Assembly (NCBI GenBank): GCA_002297005.1
Contig: DBIX01000076.1
Span: forward strand, 1 to 15,513
DNA: 15,513 bases
Direction of reading: 5' to 3'
From: Cyanobacteria bacterium UBA791
Lineage (GTDB): Bacteria > Cyanobacteriota > Vampirovibrionia > Gastranaerophilales > Gastranaerophilaceae
Part shown: one piece after another, positions 1 through 7,795 of the stretch
How positions within the stretch are numbered: position 1 is the stretch's first letter
Layout: each line of letters begins with the position of its first letter
The notes under the pieces: generated by a model
What the model was told of the DNA's origin: nothing
The model's input: the letters and a program-made list of their open reading frames with translations, nothing else
The model's database searches: none
Made by a program: the position numbers and the translations under genes

Positions 1-105
1 TGATAAACTTTAGCTTTTTGACTCTTTTTGTTAACTTTTGTTAACATAAATTTGATAGAAATAATTTAATTTATTTGTTGGGGTGGAAACCCCAACCTGC
101 AATAC

Positions 106-139
106 TACCCTCTCTAAATATTGAGAGAGGGTAATTTTT
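106..139 (+). terminator. Probable intrinsic terminator
   Basis: A perfect 10-bp stem (106-115 with 124-133) has an 8-nt loop and is followed by aattttt. This is a plausible rho-independent terminator for plus-strand transcription entering from the left, or for a small RNA that includes the G-rich hairpin at 77-96. Confidence 0.5.
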
Positions 140-155
140 AAAAATTTAAAAAACT

Positions 156-194
156 AAAAGGCGAAATTTTTACTTAGTAAAAATTTCGCCTTTT
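156..194. terminator. Strong bidirectional intrinsic terminator
   Basis: A perfect 18-bp inverted repeat (156-173 with 177-194) has a 3-nt loop (tta). The stem starts with AAAAGGCG and ends with CGCCTTTT, so both strands read a GC-containing stem into a T run. On the minus strand it is the only good terminator downstream of mazG, about 120 bp past its stop codon. Confidence 0.75.
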
Positions 195-312
195 GTTACC
201 TCAAGTCCGGTTTATTATCCCGTCATTAGCTATATAATCTCGATTTGTAAATAGTTTTTTCTCGAAAAATTTCGAGTCTTAAATACAATAATACAGTATT
301 TTTAAAAATTTT

Positions 313-1086
313 CTATAATTCTTGAGAGCTATTTTTTGCTTTTTTCCATAATGCATCAAATTCCTCGAAAGAATATTCTGTCAAAGGTTTTGTAGCTAAT
401 TCTTCCATTTTTCTAAAACGTTTCATAAATTTTCTATTAGCAGTAATCAAGCATTGTTCCGCATCAAGTTTATGCCATCTTGCTAAATTTACAACTGCAA
501 AGAAAATGTCCCCCATTTCTTCTTCCATGTGTGCTAAATCATTTTCTTCGCAAGCTTCGTCAAATTCTTTAAATTCAGATTCAATACATTCTTTTAAAGT
601 TTCTCTTTTATCCCATTCAAAACCTACTTTTACAGCTCTTTTAGAAATTTTTTGTGCTGTCATAAGTGCTGATTGAGATGTTGAAATGCCGTCCATTTGT
701 GATTTTCTGTCGGTTTTTTCTTCTTGTTTAAGTTTATCCCAATTTACCACAACATCATCTGCTGAATTAACTTTTGTATTTCCAAAAACGTGAGGATGTC
801 TATGAATAAGTTTATCTTTTAATTCTTTTGCAACATCTTCAAGCGTAAATTCATTATGCTCTGATGCTATTTGAGAATGTAATAAAACTTGTAAAAGCAC
901 ATCACCTAATTCTTCTCTCAAATGTGCTGGGTCTTTTTCGTCAATAGCGTCAACTGCCTCATAGGCTTCTTCAATCATATTTGGTCGAAGTGAAGTATGA
1001 GTTTGTTCTCTATCCCAAGGACAGCCATTTTCTGAACGTAAAATTCTTACAACTTCAATTAATTCTTCTAAATTTTTATATTGCAT
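313..1086 (-). CDS. mazG: MazG nucleoside triphosphate pyrophosphohydrolase
   Basis: This enzyme hydrolyses (d)NTPs to NMP and pyrophosphate, a house-cleaning role against abnormal nucleotides, and it may also tune stringent-response nucleotides. At 257 aa it is the two-domain MazG type. The N-terminal domain has the signature GCPWDREQTH (21-30) and the metal-binding EExxE...ExxD pattern (EEAYE at 39-43, then EELGD around 58-62). The C-terminal half repeats the fold with ESEFKEF and MEEEMGD. The start is supported by an upstream Shine-Dalgarno sequence (TTGAGGT about 9 nt before the ATG on the minus strand). It is divergent from der with a 44-bp gap, so the two promoters must overlap or abut. 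Nothing looks broken. Family assignment is confident; the physiological substrate is not visible. Confidence 0.93.
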   Translation of the reverse strand: MQYKNLEELIEVVRILRSENGCPWDREQTHTSLRPNMIEEAYEAVDAIDEKDPAHLREELGDVLLQVLLHSQIASEHNEFTLEDVAKELKDKLIHRHPHVFGNTKVNSADDVVVNWDKLKQEEKTDRKSQMDGISTSQSALMTAQKISKRAVKVGFEWDKRETLKECIESEFKEFDEACEENDLAHMEEEMGDIFFAVVNLARWHKLDAEQCLITANRKFMKRFRKMEELATKPLTEYSFEEFDALWKKAKNSSQEL

Positions 1087-1114
1087 AATTTATTTACCTC
1101 AAATTTCATGTCTA

Positions 1115-1130
1115 TGCTACAATAAAAACT
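1115..1130 (+). promoter_or_regulatory. Extended -10 promoter of der, probably leaderless
   Basis: TGcTACAAT (1115-1123) is an extended -10 element that ends 7 nt before the der ATG. Transcription from it would start at or next to the start codon, and no Shine-Dalgarno sequence lies before the ATG. The same geometry appears upstream of ubiE. Confidence 0.5.
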
Positions 1131-2465
1131 ATGAAAAGAAAACCGATAGTAGCAATAGTTGGAAGACCAAATGTAGGCAAATCTACATTTGTTAATCGTC
1201 TTTTAGGAAAACGTCATTCAATCGTTGATGACCAACCTGGTGTAACTCGTGACAGAATTTACACAGATGTTGAGTGGCAAAACAAATGGTTCACCGTTAT
1301 CGATACAGGCGGAATTATTCCTGATGATGACGATGAAATTATGAACTCAATTTTTGACCAAGCAAAAATTGCTTGCGAAGAAGCTGACAAAATTATCTTT
1401 GTTGTAGATGGTAAAGATGGTGTTCATCCAGTTGATGAGGCTATTGCAAATATTTTACGTATGACAGACAAACCAGTTTTCTTGGTTGTAAATAAAATTG
1501 ATTCATACTTAGAAAACAATATGTGTGCTGATTTCTATTCATTAGCAATCGGTGAACCTCACGCAATCTCTGCTCTTCATGGCTCAGGCGGAGTTGGTGA
1601 TATTTTAGAATTAATTACAGAAGATTTTGAAATTAATGACGAAAAAGAAGAAGACGATGGCAGAATTAAAATTGCTATTGTTGGTCGTCCTAATGTTGGT
1701 AAATCTTCTATTACAAATGCACTTTTAAACAAAGAACGTGTAATTGTTTCAGATGTTTCAGGTACAACTCGTGACAGTATTGATAGTTTAGTTCATTATG
1801 AGGGTAAAGAATTTATCATTGTTGATACTGCTGGTATCCGTAAAAAAGCAAAAGTTGACTGGGGTGTTGAAAAATTTGCAGTTGACAGAGCTATCCGTTC
1901 TATTCGTGATTGTGATGTTGCAATTCTTGTTATAGATGCAACTCTTGGTATTTCTGACCAAGATAAAAAAATTGCATCAACAATTACAGAAGCTGGTAAA
2001 GGTATTATTATTGCAGTAAACAAATGGGATTTAATCGAGGATAAAAAATCAAATACGATTGGTGAATTTGATAAGAAAATCTCAAAAGATATTCCATTCT
2101 TAGAATATGCACCAAAAATTTATATTAGTGCAAAAACAAAACAAAGATTAACAAGTATTTATACAAAAACTCAAGAAGTTTATGAACAATGTACAAAACG
2201 TATTTCTACTGGTTTATTGAATAAAATCATTAATGAGGCATACGTTATGAACCCACCACAAAGTGTTAAAAACAAACGTCTTAAAATTCTTTATACAACA
2301 CAAGTTGGGGTTAAACCACCTACATTTGTTATTTTTGCAAACAATTCTGATTTATTAAAAGATCACTATAAGCGATACTTGGAAAACAAATTGAGAGAAT
2401 CTTTCGGATTCTTTGGTACGCCAATTCGTATTTCTTTACGTGAACGTAAAATGAAAAATAAATAA
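1131..2465 (+). CDS. der: Ribosome biogenesis GTPase Der (EngA)
   Basis: Der is an essential double GTPase that helps assemble the 50S ribosomal subunit in the cytoplasm. The 444-aa protein has the full family layout. GTPase domain 1 has P-loop GRPNVGKS at 11-18, DTGG near 58-61 and NKID at 121-124. An acidic linker (about 168-178) follows. GTPase domain 2 has P-loop GRPNVGKS at 185-192, GTTRDS at 211-216, DTAG at 232-235 and NKWD at 297-300. The C-terminal KH-like domain runs from about 355 to 444. Length is normal. The start is the ATG just after an extended -10 box, with no Shine-Dalgarno sequence, so the mRNA may be leaderless. Its stop codon abuts the stop of the convergent ldpA gene with no gap. 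Confidence 0.97.
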   Translation: MKRKPIVAIVGRPNVGKSTFVNRLLGKRHSIVDDQPGVTRDRIYTDVEWQNKWFTVIDTGGIIPDDDDEIMNSIFDQAKIACEEADKIIFVVDGKDGVHPVDEAIANILRMTDKPVFLVVNKIDSYLENNMCADFYSLAIGEPHAISALHGSGGVGDILELITEDFEINDEKEEDDGRIKIAIVGRPNVGKSSITNALLNKERVIVSDVSGTTRDSIDSLVHYEGKEFIIVDTAGIRKKAKVDWGVEKFAVDRAIRSIRDCDVAILVIDATLGISDQDKKIASTITEAGKGIIIAVNKWDLIEDKKSNTIGEFDKKISKDIPFLEYAPKIYISAKTKQRLTSIYTKTQEVYEQCTKRISTGLLNKIINEAYVMNPPQSVKNKRLKILYTTQVGVKPPTFVIFANNSDLLKDHYKRYLENKLRESFGFFGTPIRISLRERKMKNK

Positions 2466-3392
2466 TTAGTAAGTTGAGTTGATTAAATTTTTTGCTATTT
2501 CAACTGCCTCGTTAAAAGATTTCGTATCTTCTAAAAGGTTGTCTTGTTCTACGTATTTTTTTACTATTTTACGAGCGAATGAGCCTATCGCAACTCCACT
2601 AATATTAATATCACAAAGGTTTGAAAGTTCTTTTGTTTTCGAATTTGTTCCACCAGAAAGTACAACATAAACTGGCAAATTGTTTTTTTGAATAACTTCT
2701 GCCATAGCGACTGCTTGAAGAGTTGTTTTGTAATCATCAATTCCACCACTCATTGGGTTTCCGTCTGCTTGGATTATTGTTGAATAAGGTTTTCTATTTT
2801 TAATAAGTTTTTTTATACGAGAAATGATTTTTTTATCTCCAAGTATTGAACGGTCAATACAAAGGCTCATAATTCCATCGTATTTGCTTTCAATATATCT
2901 CCAATTTTGTTCTACTTCTTCCTCGTTGTCCGAGCAGGCATGAAGCTCTATGCATTGAGGGTTATACTTTAAAATGGCTGGCAAAACTTCTTTTAAATCT
3001 CTTGTTTTTGAATAAGTTTCAATAGCATTGTTTGGGCAGACAGAAATACATTGTTTGCAACCTACGCATTTTTTTTCATCAATAGTACAGTCCTTTATTG
3101 CATTTTGTATACAAGCTTTTTCACACCCCAAACAATTACAACAAATGTCTTTATTTATTTTTGCTTTAACTGTGTGAGGGTCATCTTTTATTCCGTAAGA
3201 AAAACATAAAATAGCATCTGGGCAAGTCTTTGACGCAATTTTGCCAACTTCTTCGCTCATACACAAATCAAATACCTTGCATCCTGCTTCATAATAAATT
3301 TTCATGAGTTTTTTAATTGCAGAGGTATCTTCGTTTCCAGCTCCGCAAACAAGCTTGAAGTATTTATTTGATTTTAAAAGTTCTTCTATCAT
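2466..3392 (-). CDS. ldpA: LdpA-like iron-sulfur protein
   Basis: The 308-aa protein resembles cyanobacterial LdpA (light-dependent period A), an iron-sulfur protein that senses cellular redox state and adjusts the circadian period in Synechococcus. Visible features are an N-terminal segment (KLVCGAGNED, then cysteines at 38, 44, 57 and 63), the DDPHTVKA stretch at 70-77, and two 4Fe-4S motifs: C84, C87, C90, C94 and C109, C112, C115, C119-P. A C-terminal LdpA-type domain follows, with DGNPMSGGID and VVLSGGTN. An ATG preceded by GTGAGGAA supports the start. No kai or photosynthesis gene is in view, so a clock role here is doubtful; a general redox-sensing or enzymatic role is as likely. A generic ferredoxin-domain protein is the alternative, but the C-terminal motifs argue for LdpA. 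Confidence 0.75.
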   Translation of the reverse strand: MIEELLKSNKYFKLVCGAGNEDTSAIKKLMKIYYEAGCKVFDLCMSEEVGKIASKTCPDAILCFSYGIKDDPHTVKAKINKDICCNCLGCEKACIQNAIKDCTIDEKKCVGCKQCISVCPNNAIETYSKTRDLKEVLPAILKYNPQCIELHACSDNEEEVEQNWRYIESKYDGIMSLCIDRSILGDKKIISRIKKLIKNRKPYSTIIQADGNPMSGGIDDYKTTLQAVAMAEVIQKNNLPVYVVLSGGTNSKTKELSNLCDINISGVAIGSFARKIVKKYVEQDNLLEDTKSFNEAVEIAKNLINSTY

Positions 3393-3446
3393 AATTCCTC
3401 ACATAAAAATTATATTAAAAATAAACTGTTTTACAAACAATCCATC

Positions 3447-3468
3447 AAGTCCGTAATTTTACGGACTT
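3447..3468. repeat. AAGTCCG hairpin between divergent genes
   Basis: A 9-bp perfect stem (aagtccgta 3447-3455, tacggactt 3460-3468) has a 4-nt loop. It closely resembles the terminator stem at 8500-8521 but lies between the divergent ldpA and fibre genes, where neither needs a terminator, and its T tail is weak. It may be a leftover terminator marking an insertion point, or a regulatory hairpin. Confidence 0.5.
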
Positions 3469-3489
3469 TAAGTTTAAAATTAAAAATAA

Positions 3490-3495
3490 TATAAT
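3490..3495 (+). promoter_or_regulatory. Likely -10 box for the fibre cassette
   Basis: A perfect TATAAT lies about 58 nt before the chosen ATG. No good -35 box is visible 17 nt upstream (TTTAAG). The resulting leader would contain the AAGAAAGG Shine-Dalgarno sequence used by the gene. Confidence 0.4.
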
Positions 3496-3552
3496 ACATT
3501 GAAACATAGCCTTTTAAAGTTGAAAAATTTTACCCATAAGAAAGGTATAAAA

Positions 3553-4929
3553 ATGGCAAACTTTAAAACACCCTACACTTTTATTGCAGGGACAAAAGCC
3601 AAGGCTGAAGAGGTCAATGAGAATTTTGATGCAATAAAAGATGAATTAAATAAAAAATTGGATAAAAACGAAGATGGGACTATTGTTGTAAAAGAGGCGA
3701 CCTCTGATAATCAAGCAATTAATAAAAAACAACTTGATGATACTGTAGAAAAACTTGATGAAAAGTTTTCGAAAATTACATCCACAATTGAATACAAAAA
3801 ATCTTTTCTTGTTGATAAAGGTAATATGACAACAGGTGGAAGAGTAGATTTATTGAATGTTGAGGATAATACAAAAGTTGTATTCAAGGTTGATGAGGGC
3901 GAAAGTTATAAACCTCTAAAATGCACAAGAGCCGATAGTTCACAATTTACAAGAACCTCAATTCCTGAACTACAAATAACTACTTTTGCAGATGGTACTT
4001 ATAATTTATTTGTTAGTGATACTGGTAATTGTGAAGCTATTTCAAGCAAAATTTATAAACAAAAAACTATGCCTCAAAAAGTTATAGAATCAGCTTGGAC
4101 TCAGCCAAAACTAACAAGTGCGGGAACTATTGGTGGAACAAGTTTTGCTTGTGCTGTTAGTACTCAATTTTCAGGTTACGAGGCTTTTAGAGCTTTAGAT
4201 GGTACAAAAACAGGTGGTAACGGTGATAGTGCTTGGTGTTCAACTGGTTTACCAGCGTATTTTACTTTTTATAATCCAAATCCAATAAAAGTAACTGGTC
4301 TTGAAATTTGGAATAGAACTTATGGTAATATTTGTGCGATTAAAGGTGGTGAAATTCAAGCTTCAAATGATAATCAAACTTGGGTTACTTTGACTACTTT
4401 TACAAATACAGTTACTGCTCATAATGCATCGTGGACTATTGATTTGTCTGATAATACGCAAGGCTATAAATATTATAAAATTTATATTACAAGTTCAACA
4501 GATTATTACGGTAAATATCAACCAGGGATGGGGGAATTGGCAATTACTGCAAACGAATATATAGACGGCTGTAAAGCAAATGATATTTGGTTGGACACTT
4601 CTGATAGACCTTATAAAGCTTACAAGTTTGATGGTTTAAATTGGGATACAGAATTTGATTATGTTCCGCTACCTCAAAATATTTCAATAAGTAATGGTGA
4701 AATTGTTTCAGCAGATGTGATTAGTGCTTATGGTATAAATGGGTATGATGAATATTTGAATTTACCTGATTATACTCAACCAACTTCACTAACAAATGGA
4801 GCAAATTTTACCGCTCCGCTTGATGGATGGATTTGTACAAGTACAACTGCAAAGCCAATTTATAGAAATGAGGTTTTTGTTCCAACGACGACTGGTTATG
4901 TATATTACCCAAATAAAGGAGTGTCTTAA
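3553..4929 (+). CDS. Phage tail-fibre-like protein with discoidin domain
   Basis: A 458-aa protein resembling the distal, receptor-binding part of a phage tail. The N-terminus (about 1-32) carries FIAGTKAKAEEVNENF, a pattern typical of tail-fibre attachment regions. A likely coiled-coil segment (about 30-80) follows, then a small beta-rich domain (about 82-172). A galactose-binding F5/8 type C (discoidin) fold spans roughly 187-333 (AFRALDGTKTGG, EIQASNDNQTW, YKYYKIYITSS). The C-terminus has NDIWLDTSDRPYKAYKFDG and a TAPLDGW segment of the kind seen at fibre tips. The ATG at 3553 is preferred over an upstream TTG because AAGAAAGG lies just before it. It shares one base (TAATG) with the next gene. 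No capsid, terminase, integrase or lysis gene is nearby, so it may be a remnant or a domesticated adhesin. Confidence 0.7.
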   Translation: MANFKTPYTFIAGTKAKAEEVNENFDAIKDELNKKLDKNEDGTIVVKEATSDNQAINKKQLDDTVEKLDEKFSKITSTIEYKKSFLVDKGNMTTGGRVDLLNVEDNTKVVFKVDEGESYKPLKCTRADSSQFTRTSIPELQITTFADGTYNLFVSDTGNCEAISSKIYKQKTMPQKVIESAWTQPKLTSAGTIGGTSFACAVSTQFSGYEAFRALDGTKTGGNGDSAWCSTGLPAYFTFYNPNPIKVTGLEIWNRTYGNICAIKGGEIQASNDNQTWVTLTTFTNTVTAHNASWTIDLSDNTQGYKYYKIYITSSTDYYGKYQPGMGELAITANEYIDGCKANDIWLDTSDRPYKAYKFDGLNWDTEFDYVPLPQNISISNGEIVSADVISAYGINGYDEYLNLPDYTQPTSLTNGANFTAPLDGWICTSTTAKPIYRNEVFVPTTTGYVYYPNKGVS

Positions 4930-5294
4930 TGTTTTATAATTTAGATAATCAAAATAATATTTTAAATCCTAGTACAAGATTTGGTGAAAAGTTTTCAAAT
5001 ATTGATTACTTTAATTTTGTTAATGCACCTGAAAATTATTATATTTACGATGAAGTAACCGATGAAATTATTAAAAATCCAAATTTTGAAAATGAAATTG
5101 AACAAAAAGAAAAGGAAAATGCTCTTAAAGTACTTGAAAGAGAACTTGAAGAACTGGATAAAAAGAGGATTAGAGCTATTTGTGAACCCTCTATTAAAAA
5201 TGAAGAAACACAAGAAACTTGGCTTGATTTCTATAATTCTCAGGTTATCGAGGTGAGAAATAAAATTATTGAATTAAAAACGGAAAAGGAATAG
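4929..5294 (+). CDS. Small coiled-coil protein, tail-fibre partner
   Basis: A 121-aa protein translationally coupled to the fibre gene through a TAATG overlap. Residues 1-50 are a small polar domain rich in aromatic residues (FNFVNAPENYYIYDE). Residues about 50-85 are highly charged and probably a coiled coil (ENALKVLERELEELDKKR). The C-terminus carries RAICEPSIK and TWLDFYNSQVIEVRNKI. Small proteins of this build often sit directly after phage tail-fibre genes and serve as fibre chaperones or caps; that role here is inferred from position and composition, not from a diagnostic motif. A terminator follows 7 bp after the stop, so these two genes form a complete transcription unit. Confidence 0.6.
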   Translation: MFYNLDNQNNILNPSTRFGEKFSNIDYFNFVNAPENYYIYDEVTDEIIKNPNFENEIEQKEKENALKVLERELEELDKKRIRAICEPSIKNEETQETWLDFYNSQVIEVRNKIIELKTEKE

Positions 5295-5301
5295 TTTCTA
5301 T

Positions 5302-5329
5302 GGGGATTTTTTAAATCCCCTGTTTTTTT
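5302..5329 (+). terminator. Intrinsic terminator of the fibre cassette
   Basis: The stem GGGGATTT (5302-5309) pairs with AAATCCCC (5313-5320) around a 3-nt loop, followed by TG and seven Ts. It is a textbook rho-independent terminator placed 7 bp after the stop of the preceding gene. Confidence 0.88.
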
Positions 5330-5330
5330 A

Positions 5331-5345
5331 TGTTATGTTATTAAT
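5331..5345 (+). promoter_or_regulatory. Extended -10 promoter, probably leaderless
   Basis: TGtTATGTT (5331-5339) ends 6 nt before the ATG at 5346, directly after the preceding terminator. No Shine-Dalgarno sequence is visible, so transcription would start close to the ATG. Confidence 0.35.
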
Positions 5346-6104
5346 ATGAAAAAGTTTTTAGAAGAGTTAAAGAACAGAAATTACATAAAAGGTGTTAAGG
5401 TAGAGTTTGAAACAGAAGTTGTTTCGAATGCCGAACTTCAGTATTTATCTGATATGTTAAAGGATTTGGAGATTGGTTTAACAATAAAACTGGGCGGAGC
5501 TACAAGTATTTTTGATATAAAAAAAGCTAGAGAATTTGGTGCAAAAACGATTGTTGCTCCTATGGTTGAATCAGCTTATACAGTAAAGAAATTTGTTGAA
5601 GCCGTAAAAACAATTTATGGTAATGTTTTTCCTGATTTGTACGTAAATATTGAAACTCAAAATGCTTTTACATATTTGTATGAAATTTTTGAAGTTGCAC
5701 AAAATATTAAAGGCGTAACTCTTGGCAGAAGTGATTTGACAGCTTCTTTAGGTATGGATAAAACTACTGTAAATTGTCAAAAAATAGAAGATTTTGCATC
5801 TATGTTGCAAGGTTTTTGTCATACAAACGGTAAAGAGCTTATTGTTGGTGGAAATGTCGATTTGATGTCATTACCATTTTTCAAAAAATTGCTTTTCTTA
5901 TCGGCTTTTGAAACTAAAAAAGTTATATTTGATTCTTCTTTAGTAAAAAATAACGCTGAATTTGAAGAAAATCTTATTCTTGCATTTAAGTTTGAGCTTG
6001 AATGGATTAAAAATAAAGAATACACTACAAAAGAAGATATTTTAAGAGTTAAAAATATTGAACAAAAACTTGATGTTTTAGAGTATTACAAAAATTTAGG
6101 TTAG
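5346..6104 (+). CDS. HpcH/HpaI aldolase/citrate lyase family protein
   Basis: A 252-aa protein with the (beta/alpha)8 barrel motifs of the HpcH/HpaI-CitE superfamily, which cleave or form C-C bonds next to pyruvate or acyl-CoA groups with a divalent metal. Metal ligands are probably E103 (NIETQNA) and D130 (GRSDLTASLG). KLGGA (48-52), IVAPMVES (69-76), VGGNVD and FETKKVIFDSS complete the subfamily pattern. The family's usual catalytic histidine near position 45 is not visible, so classical pyruvate-aldolase chemistry is uncertain. Similar proteins are found in polysaccharide gene clusters, which fits the glycosyltransferase next door, but the substrate is unknown. It lacks a Shine-Dalgarno sequence. 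Its 3' end overlaps the convergent glycosyltransferase gene by 4 bp. Confidence 0.75.
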   Translation: MKKFLEELKNRNYIKGVKVEFETEVVSNAELQYLSDMLKDLEIGLTIKLGGATSIFDIKKAREFGAKTIVAPMVESAYTVKKFVEAVKTIYGNVFPDLYVNIETQNAFTYLYEIFEVAQNIKGVTLGRSDLTASLGMDKTTVNCQKIEDFASMLQGFCHTNGKELIVGGNVDLMSLPFFKKLLFLSAFETKKVIFDSSLVKNNAEFEENLILAFKFELEWIKNKEYTTKEDILRVKNIEQKLDVLEYYKNLG

Positions 6105-7771
6105 AGTTTTTTGTAGATGAAATAAACATTATTATCAATTATTTTTGTGTCAACTAGAATTGCTTTTTCTTGAACTATTTTATGTATATCTAAAAACATT
6201 TTTGAAAGCATTCCGTTTAATATATTTTTTTCTGAATAATTTTCATCCTTAAATAACTCGTGCAAATCTTTTTCAGAAATAAGAGTTTCTGTATCGCCAC
6301 CAAAAATAGCAAACATAATGTAATGACCTTTTTCTACTGGGTTTACAAATGTGTCTAAAATATATTTGTGGAAGTTTTCAGAGATACAATTATCTGATAA
6401 AATAATATTTCTAAAAACTGTATTTATTTTTTCTGTTTTAAAATCTTCTATTGTTTTTTCTGAATAAATATTAGGGTTATTATAAATTCTTAACTCTTGT
6501 ATTGCTTCTATTCTTGGAATTTTAGGTGAATTTTCATCCATATAATGAGAAATTACAGAGGATGCAAATGGCATAATCACCATATCCTTGTTTGATAGGT
6601 TTAATGAATTTATTACGTTAACAGAACTCATTAAAGCATTTGTTTTTAAAGCTTTTACTGTTTTGTCTGTAAATACAAAATATGTTGAAAAGATTAAGTA
6701 ATAAATTACAAAGAAAATAGCAAAAGATTTTTTTGCATTTTCTAACCCACAAGTCAATAAAATAAGTAATAGTGGCGATACAAAAATCACATATCTTGGA
6801 GCTAAAACTATAGTTTTGTTTATTGCAAAAATAATAAATACTAATAATGTTATAAATGTGATTAGTGATAAAAGTCTAACATTTTGGCTAGAAGATTTTA
6901 CTGCTAAATAAATAATGTAAATTGCTATAAATAGAGGTATATAAACAAATAATAATGTGTGTAAGTTTATATAAAATGGATTTAATGTTGCCCAATAAAT
7001 TGTTCCAAAATCAGGTGCTAAAAAGTTTTGGAAAATACCAAAAATATTTGCAAGACTAAAATCTGTTACGTGTGATAAAAGGAATGAGGCTCTTTTTAAA
7101 GAAAAATCTAAAAGTGTTATAAAATATGGAAGTAAAAGTATTCCTAATATTCCATTTGATAGTAAATATTCTTTCAGGTTTTTAGATTTTGCATAAATTA
7201 TTATTGTAGAAATGATTTGTGCTAAAACAAAAACAAATGCCCCGATAAAGGTATATGGCATAAGAAGATTTACTAGGGTTAATTTTAATAAGGCTTTTTT
7301 ACTATCAGATTTTATATATTCCATTAGGTAATTCATTGATAAAATTGTCATAAACAACACAATAGAATACATTCTAACTTCAGTAGAATAGACAATATTA
7401 AAGGTGTTAAAAGTTATTAATAAAGGTGCAATTAGTGCAAATTTTTCTTCAATAAAATGTTTTGCAAGTTTGTAAGAGTATGGAATACTTAGCAAACCAA
7501 AAATTAGAGATAAAATTTTTAGTGCAATATCGCTTTCTCCAAATAGATTTATCCAAAAATGCAAAATATAAAAATATAATGGCGTATGTTGTAAATCAAT
7601 GTTTTGTAAATAGTTGCTTATTCCAAATGGAAACGTCATTTTTGCAATTAGTACTGATTGAGCCTCATCGTACCATAGAGGTAAATCTATAAATACTAAT
7701 CGTAATTCTAAACCAATTAAGATTAGTAATCCCATAATCAAAAATAAGTATTTACGTGATAGTAAGTTCAT
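6101..7771 (-). CDS. ArnT/PMT-like membrane glycosyltransferase (GT-C)
   Basis: A 556-aa integral membrane protein of the GT39/GT83-like class, which moves sugars from polyprenyl-phosphate donors to lipid or protein acceptors on the outer face of the membrane. The first hydrophobic segment (8-29) is followed by the external loop with WYDEAQSVL; D35-E36 is the catalytic and metal-binding acidic pair of GT-C enzymes. QHTPLYFYILHFW (61-73) is the second family signature. About ten further hydrophobic segments run to about residue 370, and the last 170 or so residues form a soluble C-terminal domain. Acceptor and sugar cannot be read from sequence. It is divergent from ubiE with a 24-bp gap and convergent with the aldolase gene, overlapping it by 4 bp. 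Confidence 0.83.
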   Translation of the reverse strand: MNLLSRKYLFLIMGLLILIGLELRLVFIDLPLWYDEAQSVLIAKMTFPFGISNYLQNIDLQHTPLYFYILHFWINLFGESDIALKILSLIFGLLSIPYSYKLAKHFIEEKFALIAPLLITFNTFNIVYSTEVRMYSIVLFMTILSMNYLMEYIKSDSKKALLKLTLVNLLMPYTFIGAFVFVLAQIISTIIIYAKSKNLKEYLLSNGILGILLLPYFITLLDFSLKRASFLLSHVTDFSLANIFGIFQNFLAPDFGTIYWATLNPFYINLHTLLFVYIPLFIAIYIIYLAVKSSSQNVRLLSLITFITLLVFIIFAINKTIVLAPRYVIFVSPLLLILLTCGLENAKKSFAIFFVIYYLIFSTYFVFTDKTVKALKTNALMSSVNVINSLNLSNKDMVIMPFASSVISHYMDENSPKIPRIEAIQELRIYNNPNIYSEKTIEDFKTEKINTVFRNIILSDNCISENFHKYILDTFVNPVEKGHYIMFAIFGGDTETLISEKDLHELFKDENYSEKNILNGMLSKMFLDIHKIVQEKAILVDTKIIDNNVYFIYKKL

Positions 7772-7779
7772 AGAGATTA

Positions 7780-7795
7780 TGTTACTATAAAATTT
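7780..7795 (+). promoter_or_regulatory. Extended -10 promoter of ubiE, probably leaderless
   Basis: TGtTACTAT ends 7 nt before the ubiE ATG, the same spacing and nearly the same hexamer as upstream of der. No Shine-Dalgarno sequence lies between it and the start, so the mRNA is predicted to be leaderless. The position may be off by one base. Confidence 0.5.

Larger units (their letters stand above)
1..312. other. Intergenic region with three hairpins, no gene
   Basis: No convincing reading frame on either strand. It holds two tandem copies of the 10-mer ttttgttaac (26-35 and 36-45), each containing the palindrome gttaac. A G/C-rich hairpin follows, with stem 77-83/90-96 and loop tggaaa. A second 10-bp hairpin (106-115/124-133) is followed by a short T run, and a third perfect hairpin lies at 156-194. 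From 195 to 312 the sequence is AT-rich with only a weak hairpin (261-266/271-276). The region lies downstream of mazG and probably of a plus-strand gene left of the window. Confidence 0.6.

Noticed and set aside
201..245. tRNA-like 3' end or attachment site near tcaagtccgg
   Set aside because: No T-arm, acceptor stem or matching tRNA body can be folded, and no integrase or duplicate copy flanks the fibre cassette.
261..276. Hairpin ctcgaa/ttcgag as the mazG terminator
   Set aside because: On the minus strand it is followed by an A run, not a T run. The 156-194 hairpin fits better.
3499..3552. An 18-codon N-terminal extension of the fibre gene starting at a TTG
   Set aside because: The TTG lies only 3 nt past the TATAAT box and has no ribosome binding site. 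The ATG at 3553 has AAGAAAGG upstream and begins the expected fibre N-terminal motif.
4995..5256. Overlapping frames on both strands within the small coiled-coil gene
   Set aside because: They are low-complexity shadows (Phe/Ile-rich antisense, Lys-rich sense) of the coupled gene at 4929-5294.
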